Positions 15,923 through 25,370 of a stretch of DNA of 64,000 bases are shown in pieces. A program made the translations under genes and the position numbers. Numbering within the stretch: position 1 is the stretch's first letter; every line of letters starts with the position of its first letter. The stretch is from Macrococcus carouselicus. Its GTDB lineage: Bacteria; Bacillota; Bacilli; Staphylococcales; Staphylococcaceae. Location: NCBI RefSeq assembly GCF_004359515.1, contig NZ_SCWD01000001.1, positions 744,001-808,000 of the forward strand, read 5' to 3'. The notes beneath the pieces were generated by a model, which searched no databases, was not told where the DNA came from, and was given only the letters and a program-made list of their open reading frames with translations.

Positions 15923-16810
15923 GTGAATCATCGCACGACTAAAAGCGGACTTAAGTTTTCTGAACTCAGCCTGGGCTGTATGAACCTGCCGCTTGATTAC
16001 CCGGAAGCTAAAAATATTCTAAGCACTGCACTGGACTCTGAAATAAGCTATTTTGATACAGCAGACCTCTATAATAAAGGGGAGAATGAAACGCTTCTTG
16101 GCCGCTTCTTCAAGGAGAATGGACATCGTCACGATGTGATGATCGGCTCAAAAGTAGGTAACGAGTTCTTCAGAGGGTCTGATGAAGTCAGATGGAATCC
16201 ATCACGTGAACATATCATGGAAAGTGTCAAGGACAGCTTACAGCGGCTCGGCACTGATTACCTGGACCTCTACATGCTGCACGGCGGCATGATCGAGGAT
16301 AATAAAGAAGAGACGATCGAGGCATTCAATATTCTGAAACGTGAAGGACTGATCAGAGCTTACGGCATCAGCTCCATCCGGCCGAATGTCATTCGCTTCT
16401 ATCTCGACTACAGTGATATTGATGTGGTGATGATGCAGTTCAACCTGCTGGATAACCGGCCGGAAATGCTCACCGAGGAAATTGCAGCACGCGACGTCAG
16501 AATTCTGGCGCGCGGACCTGTGATGAAAGGTCTTCTGACTGAACAGTACCAGGACGTACTGCCAAAGAAATTTAAGGAGGGTCTATTTGACTATTCCGTG
16601 GAAGAACTGAATACGACATTATCTCAAGTTCAGGAACCTCTTACTGTGAGCACAATGAATTACTTACTGGAACAGCCTGTCGCATCCATTGTCGCGGGTG
16701 CGAGCTCCGTTGAACAGCTGACATCAAACATAGACGCCTATCAGCAGGTGGACTACCATACGCATAGTCGTGACCGCTTCCACAGCATCAACTACGAGGA
16801 TCATCTATGA
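15923..16810 (+). CDS. aldo/keto reductase
   Basis: This 295-residue NADPH-dependent oxidoreductase keeps the catalytic tetrad: Asp and Tyr in YFDTADLYNKG, Lys in VMIGSKVGN and His in DLYMLHGGM. The C-terminal cofactor-binding segment SIVAGASSVEQL is present. Substrate is unknown. The start is a GTG at 15923 because AGGAGG sits 7 bases before it and the ATG one base earlier is followed at once by a stop. The stop overlaps the next gene (ATGA), implying a two-gene operon. Confidence 0.88.
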   Translation: MNHRTTKSGLKFSELSLGCMNLPLDYPEAKNILSTALDSEISYFDTADLYNKGENETLLGRFFKENGHRHDVMIGSKVGNEFFRGSDEVRWNPSREHIMESVKDSLQRLGTDYLDLYMLHGGMIEDNKEETIEAFNILKREGLIRAYGISSIRPNVIRFYLDYSDIDVVMMQFNLLDNRPEMLTEEIAARDVRILARGPVMKGLLTEQYQDVLPKKFKEGLFDYSVEELNTTLSQVQEPLTVSTMNYLLEQPVASIVAGASSVEQLTSNIDAYQQVDYHTHSRDRFHSINYEDHL

Positions 16811-17733
16811 AACTGAAAGATGTGGCAGTCCTGGGTTCTGCCCTTATCACGCTCGGACTGGTGACATCAGGCGCGATCGGCAGTAACTATATCCTTAACT
16901 TCAGGATGCGGGATGTAGACGTCATCCGCCGGCGCGAAATAAAAGCGAAACGTCTCGATGAAAAAGCCCATCAGGCCCTTAATCCGAAAAAAGTGTACAT
17001 CAGCTCCAAAAACGGCTACCATATCAATGCTGAGATCATCAGGAAATATCCCCATAATCACTGGATGATTTTCTGTCACGGCGTCACAGAGAACAGCATC
17101 ACCTCAATTAAATATATGAATCTTTTTATGGATCTCGGTTATAACGGTGTGATTTTCGATCACCGCAGGCATGGTTCAAGCGGCGGCAGATTTTCAACGT
17201 ATGGTTATTTTGAGAAACATGACCTTGAATCCGTCATCAGTTATATGAAGGAAACATACGGCTTCGATATGACGTTCGGTGTGCACGGCGAGTCGATGGG
17301 TGCTGCGACGATGCTGCTCTATGCCGGTGAACTGGCTAACGAAGCAGATTTCTATATCTCTGACTGCTCCTTCGCGTCATTTGAACGTGTACTGACCCAT
17401 ATCATCGGCCAGAGACTGCAGATCGGTTCAGGCTTTCTGCTGAAGTTCATCAATCTGTTCCTCAGAATACGTTCCAGGTTCTCACTGTATGCTGTATCGC
17501 CTATCAAGGTCATCCAGAACATTGAGCAGCCTGTTCTTTTCATTCATTCAAAACCGGACACGTTTATCCCGTACACGCACTCCGTCGATCTCTATAATAA
17601 GAAACAGGGCCCGAAAAGAAAATGGTATCCTGAATACGGCGGTCATGCGTCAAGCTACAATGTCAACCCTGTCACCTACCGTAAAAAAGTGAAGAACTTT
17701 CTGACAGAGTTCAATCTGCTGCCAGAAAGCTAG
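16807..17733 (+). CDS. alpha/beta hydrolase with N-terminal membrane segment
   Basis: This 308-residue protein has one hydrophobic N-terminal helix (about 8-30), then an alpha/beta hydrolase fold: oxyanion strand WMIFCHGVTENSITS, nucleophile elbow GVHGESMGAA (Ser is the likely nucleophile), acid in FIHSKPDTFIP and a C-terminal His in GGHASSY. It resembles the Bacillus YqkD and YfhR/BEM46-type hydrolases. Substrate is unknown. It overlaps the aldo/keto reductase and its stop abuts the stop of the convergent SDR gene with no base between. Confidence 0.82.
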   Translation: MKLKDVAVLGSALITLGLVTSGAIGSNYILNFRMRDVDVIRRREIKAKRLDEKAHQALNPKKVYISSKNGYHINAEIIRKYPHNHWMIFCHGVTENSITSIKYMNLFMDLGYNGVIFDHRRHGSSGGRFSTYGYFEKHDLESVISYMKETYGFDMTFGVHGESMGAATMLLYAGELANEADFYISDCSFASFERVLTHIIGQRLQIGSGFLLKFINLFLRIRSRFSLYAVSPIKVIQNIEQPVLFIHSKPDTFIPYTHSVDLYNKKQGPKRKWYPEYGGHASSYNVNPVTYRKKVKNFLTEFNLLPES

Positions 17734-18498
17734 TTAGTCATGCTTTGATAAGAAGAGAGGTCTGAACAGCTTTTCTATCGCACGCGGTGCGATTTGATAA
17801 AGTGTCAGGCTATGATGCATCCAGCGAGGTCTGTTCACTTCATTCTTCTTGTCCGCTATTGCCTGGACGATCTGAGCAGCAAGTGAGTCACAGTCCAGCT
17901 GGATGCTTTTTGTTTTTTCACTGTAATGACCGCTGACATCAGCACGGCTGAAGAAATCCGTTTCCACCGGGCCGGTACTGACTGTCATCACATGCAGGTC
18001 AGGATACTCAAGACGAAGCGCATTGCTCAGACTGAGCAGCGCCGCTTTTGATGCCGCATATACCGAGCCGAACGGTGTTGCAACGCGGGCGGACTGCGAG
18101 ACGATATTGACAACAGAAGCACCCGGTCTCACTAAGGGTATCAGTTCTTTCAGCAGAACTGCCGGGTGCGTGACATTCACATTCATCATCGCCACAATTT
18201 CATCTGCCGAGTGATCAGCAAAGGATTTGAAGTAGCCGTAACCGGCATTATTGATGATGCCATCATATGTCTCACCTTTATTGATAAGTGAAGCAGCCAG
18301 ACCTCTGACAGCAGGAAGATCATCCAGCGCAATCAGGTAGACTTCAAGCTGCTGCGGATATAGTTCCTGCAGCACCTTAAGCTTCCTCTCATTTCGGCCG
18401 AGAACCAGGACGGTTGCTCCCCTGCCAATCAGTTCACTCAGCAGCGACTGTCCGAGCCCTCCTGTACCGCCAGTCAGGATATATTTTTTTCCGATCAT
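17734..18498 (-). CDS. short-chain dehydrogenase/reductase
   Basis: This 254-residue SDR has the cofactor motif GGTGGLGQS (about 9-17), NNAGYG, the catalytic Ser in NIVSQSARVA and YAASKAALLS (YxxxK). A C-terminal extension after residue 220 (WMHHSLTLYQIAPRAIEKLFRP) is amphipathic and may touch the membrane. Substrate is unknown. The start at 18496-18498 follows GAGGGGATAAAA. It is divergent from proC. Confidence 0.85.
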   Translation of the reverse strand: MIGKKYILTGGTGGLGQSLLSELIGRGATVLVLGRNERKLKVLQELYPQQLEVYLIALDDLPAVRGLAASLINKGETYDGIINNAGYGYFKSFADHSADEIVAMMNVNVTHPAVLLKELIPLVRPGASVVNIVSQSARVATPFGSVYAASKAALLSLSNALRLEYPDLHVMTVSTGPVETDFFSRADVSGHYSEKTKSIQLDCDSLAAQIVQAIADKKNEVNRPRWMHHSLTLYQIAPRAIEKLFRPLFLSKHD

Positions 18499-18578
18499 TT
18501 TTATCCCCTCTTTTACTCGTTTTAGTTCAATGTTACACTAGTAGTGACGATATTAAAAACACTTGGAGGAGCAATGTG

Positions 18579-19382
18579 ATGAAAATTGTATTTTACGGGG
18601 CTGGTAATATGGCGAGCGCTATTTTTGAGGGGCTGATCAGCAGCAGTCTGCTGAACAGTCATGATATCTACCTGACTAATCGTTCCAGTGAGAATCAGCT
18701 GCAGAATTATCAGGAGAGACTGAATGTCAATTACAGCTATGATGATATTGAACTGCTGACAGATGCTGATTACGTCTTTTTAGCGACTAAACCTGATGAC
18801 TTCGATTCGCTTGCCGAACGAATCAGAGATAAAGTGCAGCCCGGCAATCACTTTATTTCAATTATGGCCGGTGTCTCCCTCAACCAGATTAAAACTAGAC
18901 TGCAGACACAAAATCCGATTGCGCGCATTATGCCGAACACTAACGCGCAGGTCCAGCAATCCGTCACTGGTATTACTTTCTCTGATACCTTTGATGCAGG
19001 CCATAAGACAGAGCTCTTCAAAATCCTGAGTTCCTTTGGAACTGCGCTTGAGGTTGAAGAGGAAAAACTCCATCAGGTCACAGCTATCACTGGCAGCGGG
19101 CCTGCTTTCCTCTATTATATGTATGAACAGTACATCAAGGCAGCGTTGAAGATGGGACTGGAAAAAGAGCACGTTGATGCTGCCGTCAGAAATCTGATCA
19201 TCGGGACAGGACACATGCTTGAGGCAAGTGAACTTGGAATAGAGCAGCTGCGCGAGAACATCACCTCCAAAGGTGGGACGACAAAAGCCGGCCTGGATGC
19301 ACTGAAGAAATACCCTGTGGAGGCTATTTTCACCGATTGTCTGGAAGAAGCCATCAAACGCAGTAAAGAATTATCAGAATAA
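18579..19382 (+). CDS. proC: pyrroline-5-carboxylate reductase ProC
   Basis: This 267-residue enzyme reduces pyrroline-5-carboxylate to proline with NAD(P)H. It has the Rossmann start MKIVFYGAGNMASAI, the RIMPNTNAQVQQSVTG segment, and the dimer-forming C-terminal signature ITSKGGTTKAGLDAL. The ATG at 18579 is used; a GTG directly before it (18576) is equally well placed after GGAGGA. The frame is open to 18414 but overlaps the SDR gene. A strong terminator follows. Confidence 0.94.
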   Translation: MKIVFYGAGNMASAIFEGLISSSLLNSHDIYLTNRSSENQLQNYQERLNVNYSYDDIELLTDADYVFLATKPDDFDSLAERIRDKVQPGNHFISIMAGVSLNQIKTRLQTQNPIARIMPNTNAQVQQSVTGITFSDTFDAGHKTELFKILSSFGTALEVEEEKLHQVTAITGSGPAFLYYMYEQYIKAALKMGLEKEHVDAAVRNLIIGTGHMLEASELGIEQLRENITSKGGTTKAGLDALKKYPVEAIFTDCLEEAIKRSKELSE

Positions 19383-19417
19383 GAAAAACACCTGAATCAT
19401 TTTCAGGTGTTTTTCTA
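19382..19417. terminator. bidirectional terminator between proC and usp
   Basis: An inverted repeat of 15 bases (AGAAAAACACCTGAA and its complement) with a TCAT-type loop has T-runs on both strands. It overlaps both stop codons. Confidence 0.9.
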
Positions 19418-19894
19418 TTGATGGACAGCGACTATCGGCTCAAAATCATCGGGTACTGTTTCCGTACGGACGACCAGTACATCACATTTCGCATGTCTCA
19501 CAATCGATTCAGAAGTAGAACCCAGAATAAACCGTTCAACAGCATTCATGCCCTCTGAACCGCAGATGATAAGATCTGCCGCCACTTCTACTGCAATCTT
19601 CTTAGGAATCAATATATCAGGCGACCCCACATCACTGATTACTTCAATATCTGACAAACCAGAACTGACAGCCAGCTCCTTGTATCCTGCAAGCAGCTTC
19701 TGACTGTATGACTCTGCTTCTCCTATATCAGGTCTGTCCTCTGTCATGATATCGGCATAACTTCTGCCATCAATGATATGGACGACGTAAAGAGCGGCCT
19801 CATTTCTCTTAGCTGTTTCTACCGCTTTATTGAATGCCCACTCTGCATCACGTGATCCATCCACTGCAATTAAAACCCGGTCATAGCTCAACAT
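19415..19894 (-). CDS. universal stress protein, UspA family
   Basis: This 159-residue protein has the UspA start YDRVLIAVDGSRDAEWAF and the ATP-binding signature GSEGMNAVERFILGSTSESI (G-2x-G-9x-GS), so it is likely a nucleotide-binding type. The start at 19892-19894 follows AAGGAG with a 6-base gap; an earlier in-frame ATG at 19918 overlaps the rnz stop but has no site. It would be co-transcribed with rnz. Confidence 0.88.
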   Translation of the reverse strand: MLSYDRVLIAVDGSRDAEWAFNKAVETAKRNEAALYVVHIIDGRSYADIMTEDRPDIGEAESYSQKLLAGYKELAVSSGLSDIEVISDVGSPDILIPKKIAVEVAADLIICGSEGMNAVERFILGSTSESIVRHAKCDVLVVRTETVPDDFEPIVAVHQ

Positions 19895-19914
19895 CTCAAT
19901 CTCCTTTTTACTCA

Positions 19915-20844
19915 TCATACCATATTCACGGAAACACTCAAAAAATCACGTGCAATCCGGAAATTAAAGTCTGGTGCCTCTCTTCTGATACGCGCTTCCA
20001 GCAGCTGAATATCCTGCTGATGGTATCTGTTGCTGACATGGTTGATCAGGGTCAGTTTGACTTGACAGCGTTCAGCAAGTTTGATGACATCATTGATATG
20101 ACTGTGATGATACTGATGACTCAGTCCAAGATCTCCTTCAAGATACGTACTTTCGTGGACGATGATATCAGCGTCAGCCGCTAACTTCTCCTCATTAATT
20201 GACGGCATCGTGTCACCGAAGAAAGTAATGATCTTACCCGGAATCTGTTCTGCCCTGTACGTGCTAGCGTCATACACCTTGCCGCCGTAATATACGGTGT
20301 CCTGAGATTTGAATTCCCGGTAGACAGGACCCGGCGCTATGCCTTCAGCGACCAGTTTCTCCTGTAGGAGCCTGCCCTCCTGGTCCGGAAACTCGAGTCT
20401 GTAGCCGTAAGAAGGAACGCCATGAGACAGCAGACCTACCTTAATCCGAATATCATGACGTTCAAAGCAGTCAGAATCCTCCACTTCAATGACTTCAAGG
20501 GGATAGTTCAGATGCGACGCCGATAATGATAAGGTCGTCTCAATAAAGGATTTGATGCCGACAGGTCCGTATACCGTCAGCGGCTTATTCTCACCGCCCT
20601 GAAAACTCCTGGACGACAGAAGACCCGGCAGACCGAAAAGATGATCACCATGCATATGCGTGATAAAGATAGCGCTCAGTTTGCCTAGTTTGATTCTTGT
20701 GTGGAGAATCTGGTGCTGAACCGCTTCCCCTGCATCGAACAGCCAGTATTCATTCAGCAGTGGATTCAGACTGAGCACTGTCGCCTGTGTATTACGTTCT
20801 TTAGTGGGCAAGCCTGCACTTGTCCCGAGAAATGTGATTTCCAA
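19915..20844 (-). CDS. rnz: ribonuclease Z
   Basis: This 309-residue metallo-beta-lactamase-fold endonuclease trims the 3' end of tRNA precursors. It shows the Zn motif FITHMHGDHLFGLPGLL (HxHxDH), the flexible-arm region GPVYREFKSQDTVYYGGKVYDA, and FFGDTMPS and HESTY ligands. Length fits the short RNase Z form. An extended -10 promoter lies upstream. It shares a transcript with usp. Confidence 0.94.
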   Translation of the reverse strand: MEITFLGTSAGLPTKERNTQATVLSLNPLLNEYWLFDAGEAVQHQILHTRIKLGKLSAIFITHMHGDHLFGLPGLLSSRSFQGGENKPLTVYGPVGIKSFIETTLSLSASHLNYPLEVIEVEDSDCFERHDIRIKVGLLSHGVPSYGYRLEFPDQEGRLLQEKLVAEGIAPGPVYREFKSQDTVYYGGKVYDASTYRAEQIPGKIITFFGDTMPSINEEKLAADADIIVHESTYLEGDLGLSHQYHHSHINDVIKLAERCQVKLTLINHVSNRYHQQDIQLLEARIRREAPDFNFRIARDFLSVSVNMV

Positions 20845-20873
20845 CTTTGTTCACCTACTTAATTTGTCATGAT

Positions 20874-20882
20874 ATTATAGCA
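20874..20882 (-). promoter_or_regulatory. extended -10 promoter for rnz
   Basis: TGCTATAAT on the minus strand, 30 bases before the rnz start. A -35 is not evident. Confidence 0.6.
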
Positions 20883-20952
20883 TGTTTTAATTGTGTTTTA
20901 AGTCATTGTGTGAAAAAATAATAAAGAATTTAAACGAATCGAGGTCCCGTAG

Positions 20953-22431
20953 ATGGATATTGAAAAGCAGAATATTCCCTGTCTCATTACAATTTTTGGT
21001 GCTACTGGAGATTTAAGTCACCGCAAGTTATTCCCTTCACTATTTCATCTCTTTCAGCAAGGTAATCTGAATGACCATATCGCCATTATCGGTATCGGAC
21101 GCAGAGACTGGGATAATGAGAAATTCAGAGAAGAGATCAAAGCTTCAATAACGAAACACGTGAAGGATACAGCACGTATTGATGATTTTATGACACACGT
21201 CTACTATCAATCCCATGACGTTAATAATATTGAGAGCTATCAGAATCTATTGAAACTGGCGGACCAGCTGGACAATGACTACCAGCTGGCAGGTAATCGT
21301 CTTTTCTATCTGGCGATGGCACCTGAGTTTTTCGGCATCGTCACGGATTCCCTGAAGGAAAGCGGACTGACAGATACGAAAGGGTTTACCCGACTGATCA
21401 TCGAAAAACCATTCGGTACAGATCTCAAATCAGCTGAAGCACTTAATGCCCAGATCACACGTTCATTCAAAGAAGAGGAAATCTATCGTATCGACCATTA
21501 TCTCGGTAAGGACATGGTGCAGAACATTGAGATTCTCCGTTTCAGCAATGCGATGTTCGAACCGCTCTGGAACAATAAGTATATCTCTAATATTCAGGTC
21601 ACTTCTTCAGAAACGCTCGGTGTAGAAGATCGCGGTGGTTACTACGAAAATAGTGGCGCCTTAAAAGATATGGTGCAGAACCACATGCTGCAGATTGTTT
21701 CCTTGCTTGCTATGGAGCCGCCCATTTCACTTGAATCTGACGATATCCGAAACGAAAAAGTGAAGGCCCTGCGTTCTATCAGACAAGTGAAACCGTCAGA
21801 AGTACGTAACTATTTTGTCCGAGGGCAATATGACAAAGGCATCGTCAATGACGGGACAGTTCCGAAATACCGGGACGAGGAGAACGTAGACCCTGATTCC
21901 AATACGCCTACTTTTGTCGCTGCTAAAGTCATGATTGATAACTTCCGCTGGGCCGGTGTTCCTTTCTATATCCGTACAGGTAAACGCATGAAGAAAAAGG
22001 AAATCCGTGTCGTCGTAGAATTCAAGGAAGTACCGATGAACCTTTACTATAAGCGTGATCAGAAACTGGATTCCAATCTACTTATCATCAATATTCAGCC
22101 GAACGAAGGAATCGAGCTTCATCTGAATGCCAGAAAATATATTGAAGGCATTGATACGGAGCCCGTCAAGCTGTCCTATGCACTGACAGCACAGGATAAG
22201 ATGAATACAGTGGATGCATATGAAGGTCTTATCTATGATTGTCTGAAAGGTGATGCGACTAATTTTACACATTGGGAAGAACTAAAAGCGACATGGAGCT
22301 ATGTCGATACTGTCGATCAGTACTGGCGCGAGCATCCCGCCCCGTTTCCTAACTATCAGGCAGGTTCATACGGACCGATCAAAAGTGATCTGCTGCTGAA
22401 CCGGGATAATCTGCACTGGTGGAATTTTTAA
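20953..22431 (+). CDS. zwf: glucose-6-phosphate 1-dehydrogenase
   Basis: This 492-residue enzyme oxidises glucose 6-phosphate to 6-phosphogluconolactone, making NADPH. It contains the cofactor loop FGATGDLSHRKLFPSL (about 14-29), the substrate-binding signature RIDHYLGKD (about 180) and the NHMLQIVSLLAMEPP segment. The start at 20953 follows GAGGTCCCGTAG. A terminator follows. gnd, the third step of the same oxidative branch, lies 1.5 kb away on the other strand. Confidence 0.96.
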   Translation: MDIEKQNIPCLITIFGATGDLSHRKLFPSLFHLFQQGNLNDHIAIIGIGRRDWDNEKFREEIKASITKHVKDTARIDDFMTHVYYQSHDVNNIESYQNLLKLADQLDNDYQLAGNRLFYLAMAPEFFGIVTDSLKESGLTDTKGFTRLIIEKPFGTDLKSAEALNAQITRSFKEEEIYRIDHYLGKDMVQNIEILRFSNAMFEPLWNNKYISNIQVTSSETLGVEDRGGYYENSGALKDMVQNHMLQIVSLLAMEPPISLESDDIRNEKVKALRSIRQVKPSEVRNYFVRGQYDKGIVNDGTVPKYRDEENVDPDSNTPTFVAAKVMIDNFRWAGVPFYIRTGKRMKKKEIRVVVEFKEVPMNLYYKRDQKLDSNLLIINIQPNEGIELHLNARKYIEGIDTEPVKLSYALTAQDKMNTVDAYEGLIYDCLKGDATNFTHWEELKATWSYVDTVDQYWREHPAPFPNYQAGSYGPIKSDLLLNRDNLHWWNF

Positions 22432-22435
22432 GTCT

Positions 22436-22468
22436 CAACCTCTTCTGAACTTCAGAAGAGGTTTTTTA
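22436..22468 (+). terminator. terminator after zwf
   Basis: The stem AACCTCTTCTGAA/TTCAGAAGAGGTT (22437-22463), almost without a loop, is followed by a run of six T. Confidence 0.9.
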
Positions 22469-22501
22469 AAGGGGAAGAATGATATCCGGATGAAGATCTG
22501 A

Positions 22502-22985
22502 ATATCAATAGATGACCCTCATTTCCCTGTCCTCAGTCACGATCACTTTATCGATTTCGGCTCCGGTCTGATGCGCATGCCGATTGTCATGCACTTTGCG
22601 TTAGGTATACCCGTCTCAGGCATTGAGCTGAATAAGGCACTGGATATGGAGAGCAGAGAGAAAGACGTTATTATGCCCGTCACTTTCCAGCTCTCGCTTC
22701 ATCGTGACTGTATATAATCTGAATGTTCTGGATTACAAGTTCAGCGGCAGAGAATCCATTCTTTTTTTCAATCCTTGCTCAGCTGAGATTTTCAGGTCTG
22801 TCATCCATTGTTTCTTATCAGCTTATCCGTACAAAAGACGTGCGTTTGTGATATTATATTATGCAAAGCATGAATATACTGACATTCTGAATCAGTTCGG
22901 GCTTTTTAAAGAAGTGCATCGCATTGAACTGAAAGATTATCAGAATGACCCTGACGACGTCATCATTATCTATCAGATTGGCTAA
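22502..22985 (+). pseudogene. decayed class I SAM-dependent methyltransferase
   Basis: Two fragments in different frames line up as one protein. Fragment 1 (22502-22717) reads DDPHFPVLSHDHFIDFGSGLMRMPIVMHFALGIPVSGIELN..., with the DFGSG SAM-binding motif and an acidic end of strand 2 (GIELN), then stops at TAA. Fragment 2 (22704-22985, +1 frame) continues with ILFFNPCSAEIFRSVI and ends naturally at a stop. The 5' end is cut: an in-frame TGA lies at 22499-22501 and a small start (ATG ATA TCC GGA TGA at 22479) goes nowhere. The layout matches staphylococcal stand-alone methyltransferases of this type. Fragment 2 could start from GTG at 22704 but would lack the SAM site. This fills most of the interval between zwf and the AraC gene; the remainder is only the zwf terminator. 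Confidence 0.75.
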
Positions 22986-23004
22986 AATCTAGAAACGAGG
23001 CATT

Positions 23005-23838
23005 ATGGAATCTCTTAAAATGATTCAGCAGACGATTGTCTATCTTGAGGATAATCTGCTGATGGACATACAACTTGATACTCTTGCCCGACATATCGGT
23101 GAGACTCCATTTCATCTGAATCAGACCTTCACGATGATAACAGGCATGAACATTGAAGAATATCTCACAAGACGCCGTTTATCTGAAGCCGCCGCAGACC
23201 TGATAGCAGGCAAAGTAAGTCTGCTGGAGATCGCCGCTAAATACGGCTATGCAGATGCTGCCGCTTTCAACGACGCCTTCAGAGACTATCACGGTCTGTC
23301 ACCACTGCAGGCACGTACGCACCGTCAGCAACTGAAGCAGCTCAATCGTCTCTACGTGAAGCTTGCTGTGACAGAAGAACCACCTCTCTCTTATATGATT
23401 GAATCGAAAGTACAATCGCGTCTCATCGGTCACCGTACACAGATTGCCAGTAAAGCGCTCTACAATCACTTCCTGATTGCTGATCTTCTGCTGGATCACT
23501 ACGAAGAAGGTAAGCTGGCCGAGCTTGCTGAACAAGGAGATGGTCCTCTTTATTTAGTGGTCCATCCTCATCCATATGGTCTTGAACTGTTCGTCGGTGT
23601 AGCAAGTGATGAAAAAACACTTCTTGAAACAGAGCATCTGCACCATACCAAGTTTGCTGTATTTAAGAAACGCGGACATCTTGATTATATTTTCAATGAA
23701 ATCTGGCAGTCTATTGAACAACAGATATCAGTCATGCTGGATTACAGGAAAAACGATTATTATATTGCGCAGCTGAATCTTCCACTTGATTTTAATAGTT
23801 TCGACAATAAGATTTCATTCTATCTGCCAATAGAATAA
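23005..23838 (+). CDS. AraC-family transcriptional regulator with GyrI-like effector domain
   Basis: This 277-residue regulator has the two helix-turn-helix units of AraC at its N terminus (about 5-105: LDTLARHIGETPFHLNQTFTMITG and LLEIAAKYGYADAAAFNDAFRDYHGLSPLQAR) and a C-terminal domain (about 125-277) of the GyrI/BmrR small-molecule-binding type (SRLIGHRTQIASKALYN... DYYIAQLNLPLDF). Rob- and TipA-like regulators have this order and respond to drugs or organic compounds. Effector and targets are unknown; the neighbouring gene is a pseudogene, so local regulation is not evident. Confidence 0.82.
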   Translation: MESLKMIQQTIVYLEDNLLMDIQLDTLARHIGETPFHLNQTFTMITGMNIEEYLTRRRLSEAAADLIAGKVSLLEIAAKYGYADAAAFNDAFRDYHGLSPLQARTHRQQLKQLNRLYVKLAVTEEPPLSYMIESKVQSRLIGHRTQIASKALYNHFLIADLLLDHYEEGKLAELAEQGDGPLYLVVHPHPYGLELFVGVASDEKTLLETEHLHHTKFAVFKKRGHLDYIFNEIWQSIEQQISVMLDYRKNDYYIAQLNLPLDFNSFDNKISFYLPIE

Positions 23839-23880
23839 AAAAAGCTGAACCTTGCAGTCTACAAGGTTCAGCTTTTTTAC
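23836..23880. terminator. bidirectional terminator between AraC-type gene and gnd
   Basis: A 14-base inverted repeat (AAAGCTGAACCTTG and complement) around a CAGTCTA loop, with A- and T-runs at the ends for both convergent genes. Confidence 0.92.
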
Positions 23881-23886
23881 GTCCGG

Positions 23887-25290
23887 CTATTTCCATTCTG
23901 TATGGAAGATACCTTCTTTATCCTTACGTTCATAAGTGTGCGCACCAAAATAATCACGCTGTGCCTGAATCAGATTGGCAGGAAGGTCCTTTGCCCGGTA
24001 GCTGTCAAAGTAAGTGATCGCTGCAGCAAATGAAGGAACCGGGAAACCCGCTTCGATTGCAGTGCCTGTCACCTTGCGGAGTGCACCGTTGTATTCTGAT
24101 ACAATCCCGTTGAAATACGGGTCAAGAAGGAGGTTCTGAAGTTCAGTATTTTGATCATATGCATCCTTGATTTTCTGCAGGAACTGCGCACGGATGATAC
24201 AGCCTTCACGCCATATCATGGCGAGTTCTCCAAGATGCAGATTCCAGTTATTGATTTCACTTGCAACTTTCATCTGACTGAATCCTTGAGCGTAACTACA
24301 GATCTTGCTCATATATAGCGCCTGTCTGATCTGTTCAAGAAATTCTTTTTTGTCACCTTTAAATTCATACTCATGTGCATCAAACGCTTTGGACGCTGCA
24401 ACACGTTCCTCTTTCTGAGCAGAGATAAAACGCGCGAACACTGACTCTGTGATAATCGTCAGCGGGATACCCAAGTCAAGCGCGTTGATGGAAGTCCATT
24501 TCCCTGTCCCCTTCTGACCGGCCTTATCCATCACTTTCTCAACGAGCGGCGTGCCGTCTTCATCCATCTTACGGAAGATATCGGCAGTGATCTCGATTAA
24601 ATAAGAGTCCAGCTCCCCCTTATTCCATTCGGCAAATGTGTCCGCGATCTCATCATGAGGCATCTTCAGCACATTCTTCATCAGGTTATAGCTTTCAGCG
24701 ATGAGCTGCATATCAGCGTACTCGATACCATTATGCACCATCTTGACATAATGACCCGCACCATCCGGACCGATATAAGTCACACAAGGCTTACCATCGT
24801 GTGCCTTCGCTGCGATATCCTCCAGGATCGGTTTAACAAGCTCATAGGCTTCCTTCTGGCCGCCCGGCATGATTGAGGGACCGTGAAGCGCCCCTTCTTC
24901 TCCACCTGAGACGCCTGTTCCGATGAAGTTCAGACCTTTTTCAGATAAATAGAGATTACGGCGGATTGTATCATTGTAGTTCGTATTACCACCGTCAATC
25001 AGGATATCTCCTTCTTCAAGCAGTGGAAGCAGACTTTCAATCGTATGATCAGTCGCTTCACCCGCTTTTACCATCATCAGAATACGACGAGGGACCTCCA
25101 GGCTTTCAACAAAATCCTCTAATGAATAAGTCGGAAAAATATTTTTCCCTTGCGACTCAGCGGCCATTTCTTCTGTCTTCTGTGGTGAGCGGTTAAATAC
25201 AGAGACTGTATAACCTCTTGATTCAATATTCCATGCCAGATTCTTACCCATTACGGCAAGTCCGATGACACCGATCTGCTGTTTCGTCAT
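23887..25290 (-). CDS. gnd: 6-phosphogluconate dehydrogenase, decarboxylating
   Basis: This 467-residue enzyme converts 6-phosphogluconate to ribulose 5-phosphate with release of CO2. It has the N-terminal cofactor loop [17 protein letters not shown], the substrate segment [11 protein letters not shown], the catalytic region [19 protein letters not shown] and the C-terminal YFGAHTYER. Length fits the Bacillus GndA type. The start has AAAGAGGTATCC upstream and an extended -10 lies at 25324-25332. Confidence 0.96.
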   Translation of the reverse strand: MTKQQIGVIGLAVMGKNLAWNIESRGYTVSVFNRSPQKTEEMAAESQGKNIFPTYSLEDFVESLEVPRRILMMVKAGEATDHTIESLLPLLEEGDILIDGGNTNYNDTIRRNLYLSEKGLNFIGTGVSGGEEGALHGPSIMPGGQKEAYELVKPILEDIAAKAHDGKPCVTYIGPDGAGHYVKMVHNGIEYADMQLIAESYNLMKNVLKMPHDEIADTFAEWNKGELDSYLIEITADIFRKMDEDGTPLVEKVMDKAGQKGTGKWTSINALDLGIPLTIITESVFARFISAQKEERVAASKAFDAHEYEFKGDKKEFLEQIRQALYMSKICSYAQGFSQMKVASEINNWNLHLGELAMIWREGCIIRAQFLQKIKDAYDQNTELQNLLLDPYFNGIVSEYNGALRKVTGTAIEAGFPVPSFAAAITYFDSYRAKDLPANLIQAQRDYFGAHTYERKDKEGIFHTEWK

Positions 25291-25323
25291 TTGGATACCT
25301 CTTTCTTAATAATTTACCCCATT

Positions 25324-25332
25324 ATTATAACA
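25324..25332 (-). promoter_or_regulatory. extended -10 promoter for gnd
   Basis: TGTTATAAT on the minus strand, 34 bases upstream of the gnd start; no clear -35. It lies immediately downstream of the terminator of the M20 peptidase gene. Confidence 0.6.
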
Positions 25333-25334
25333 TA

Positions 25335-25370
25335 GTAAAAGAAGAAAAGAATTCCCTGAGGAATTCTCTT
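25335..25370 (-). terminator. terminator after M20 peptidase gene
   Basis: Stem AGAATTCC/GGGAATTCT with a short loop, followed on the minus strand by TTTTCTTCTTTT. Confidence 0.75.

Noticed and set aside
22704-22985. Intact 93-residue gene starting at GTG
   Set aside because: It encodes only the C-terminal half of a methyltransferase and follows an out-of-frame first half; treated as part of a pseudogene.
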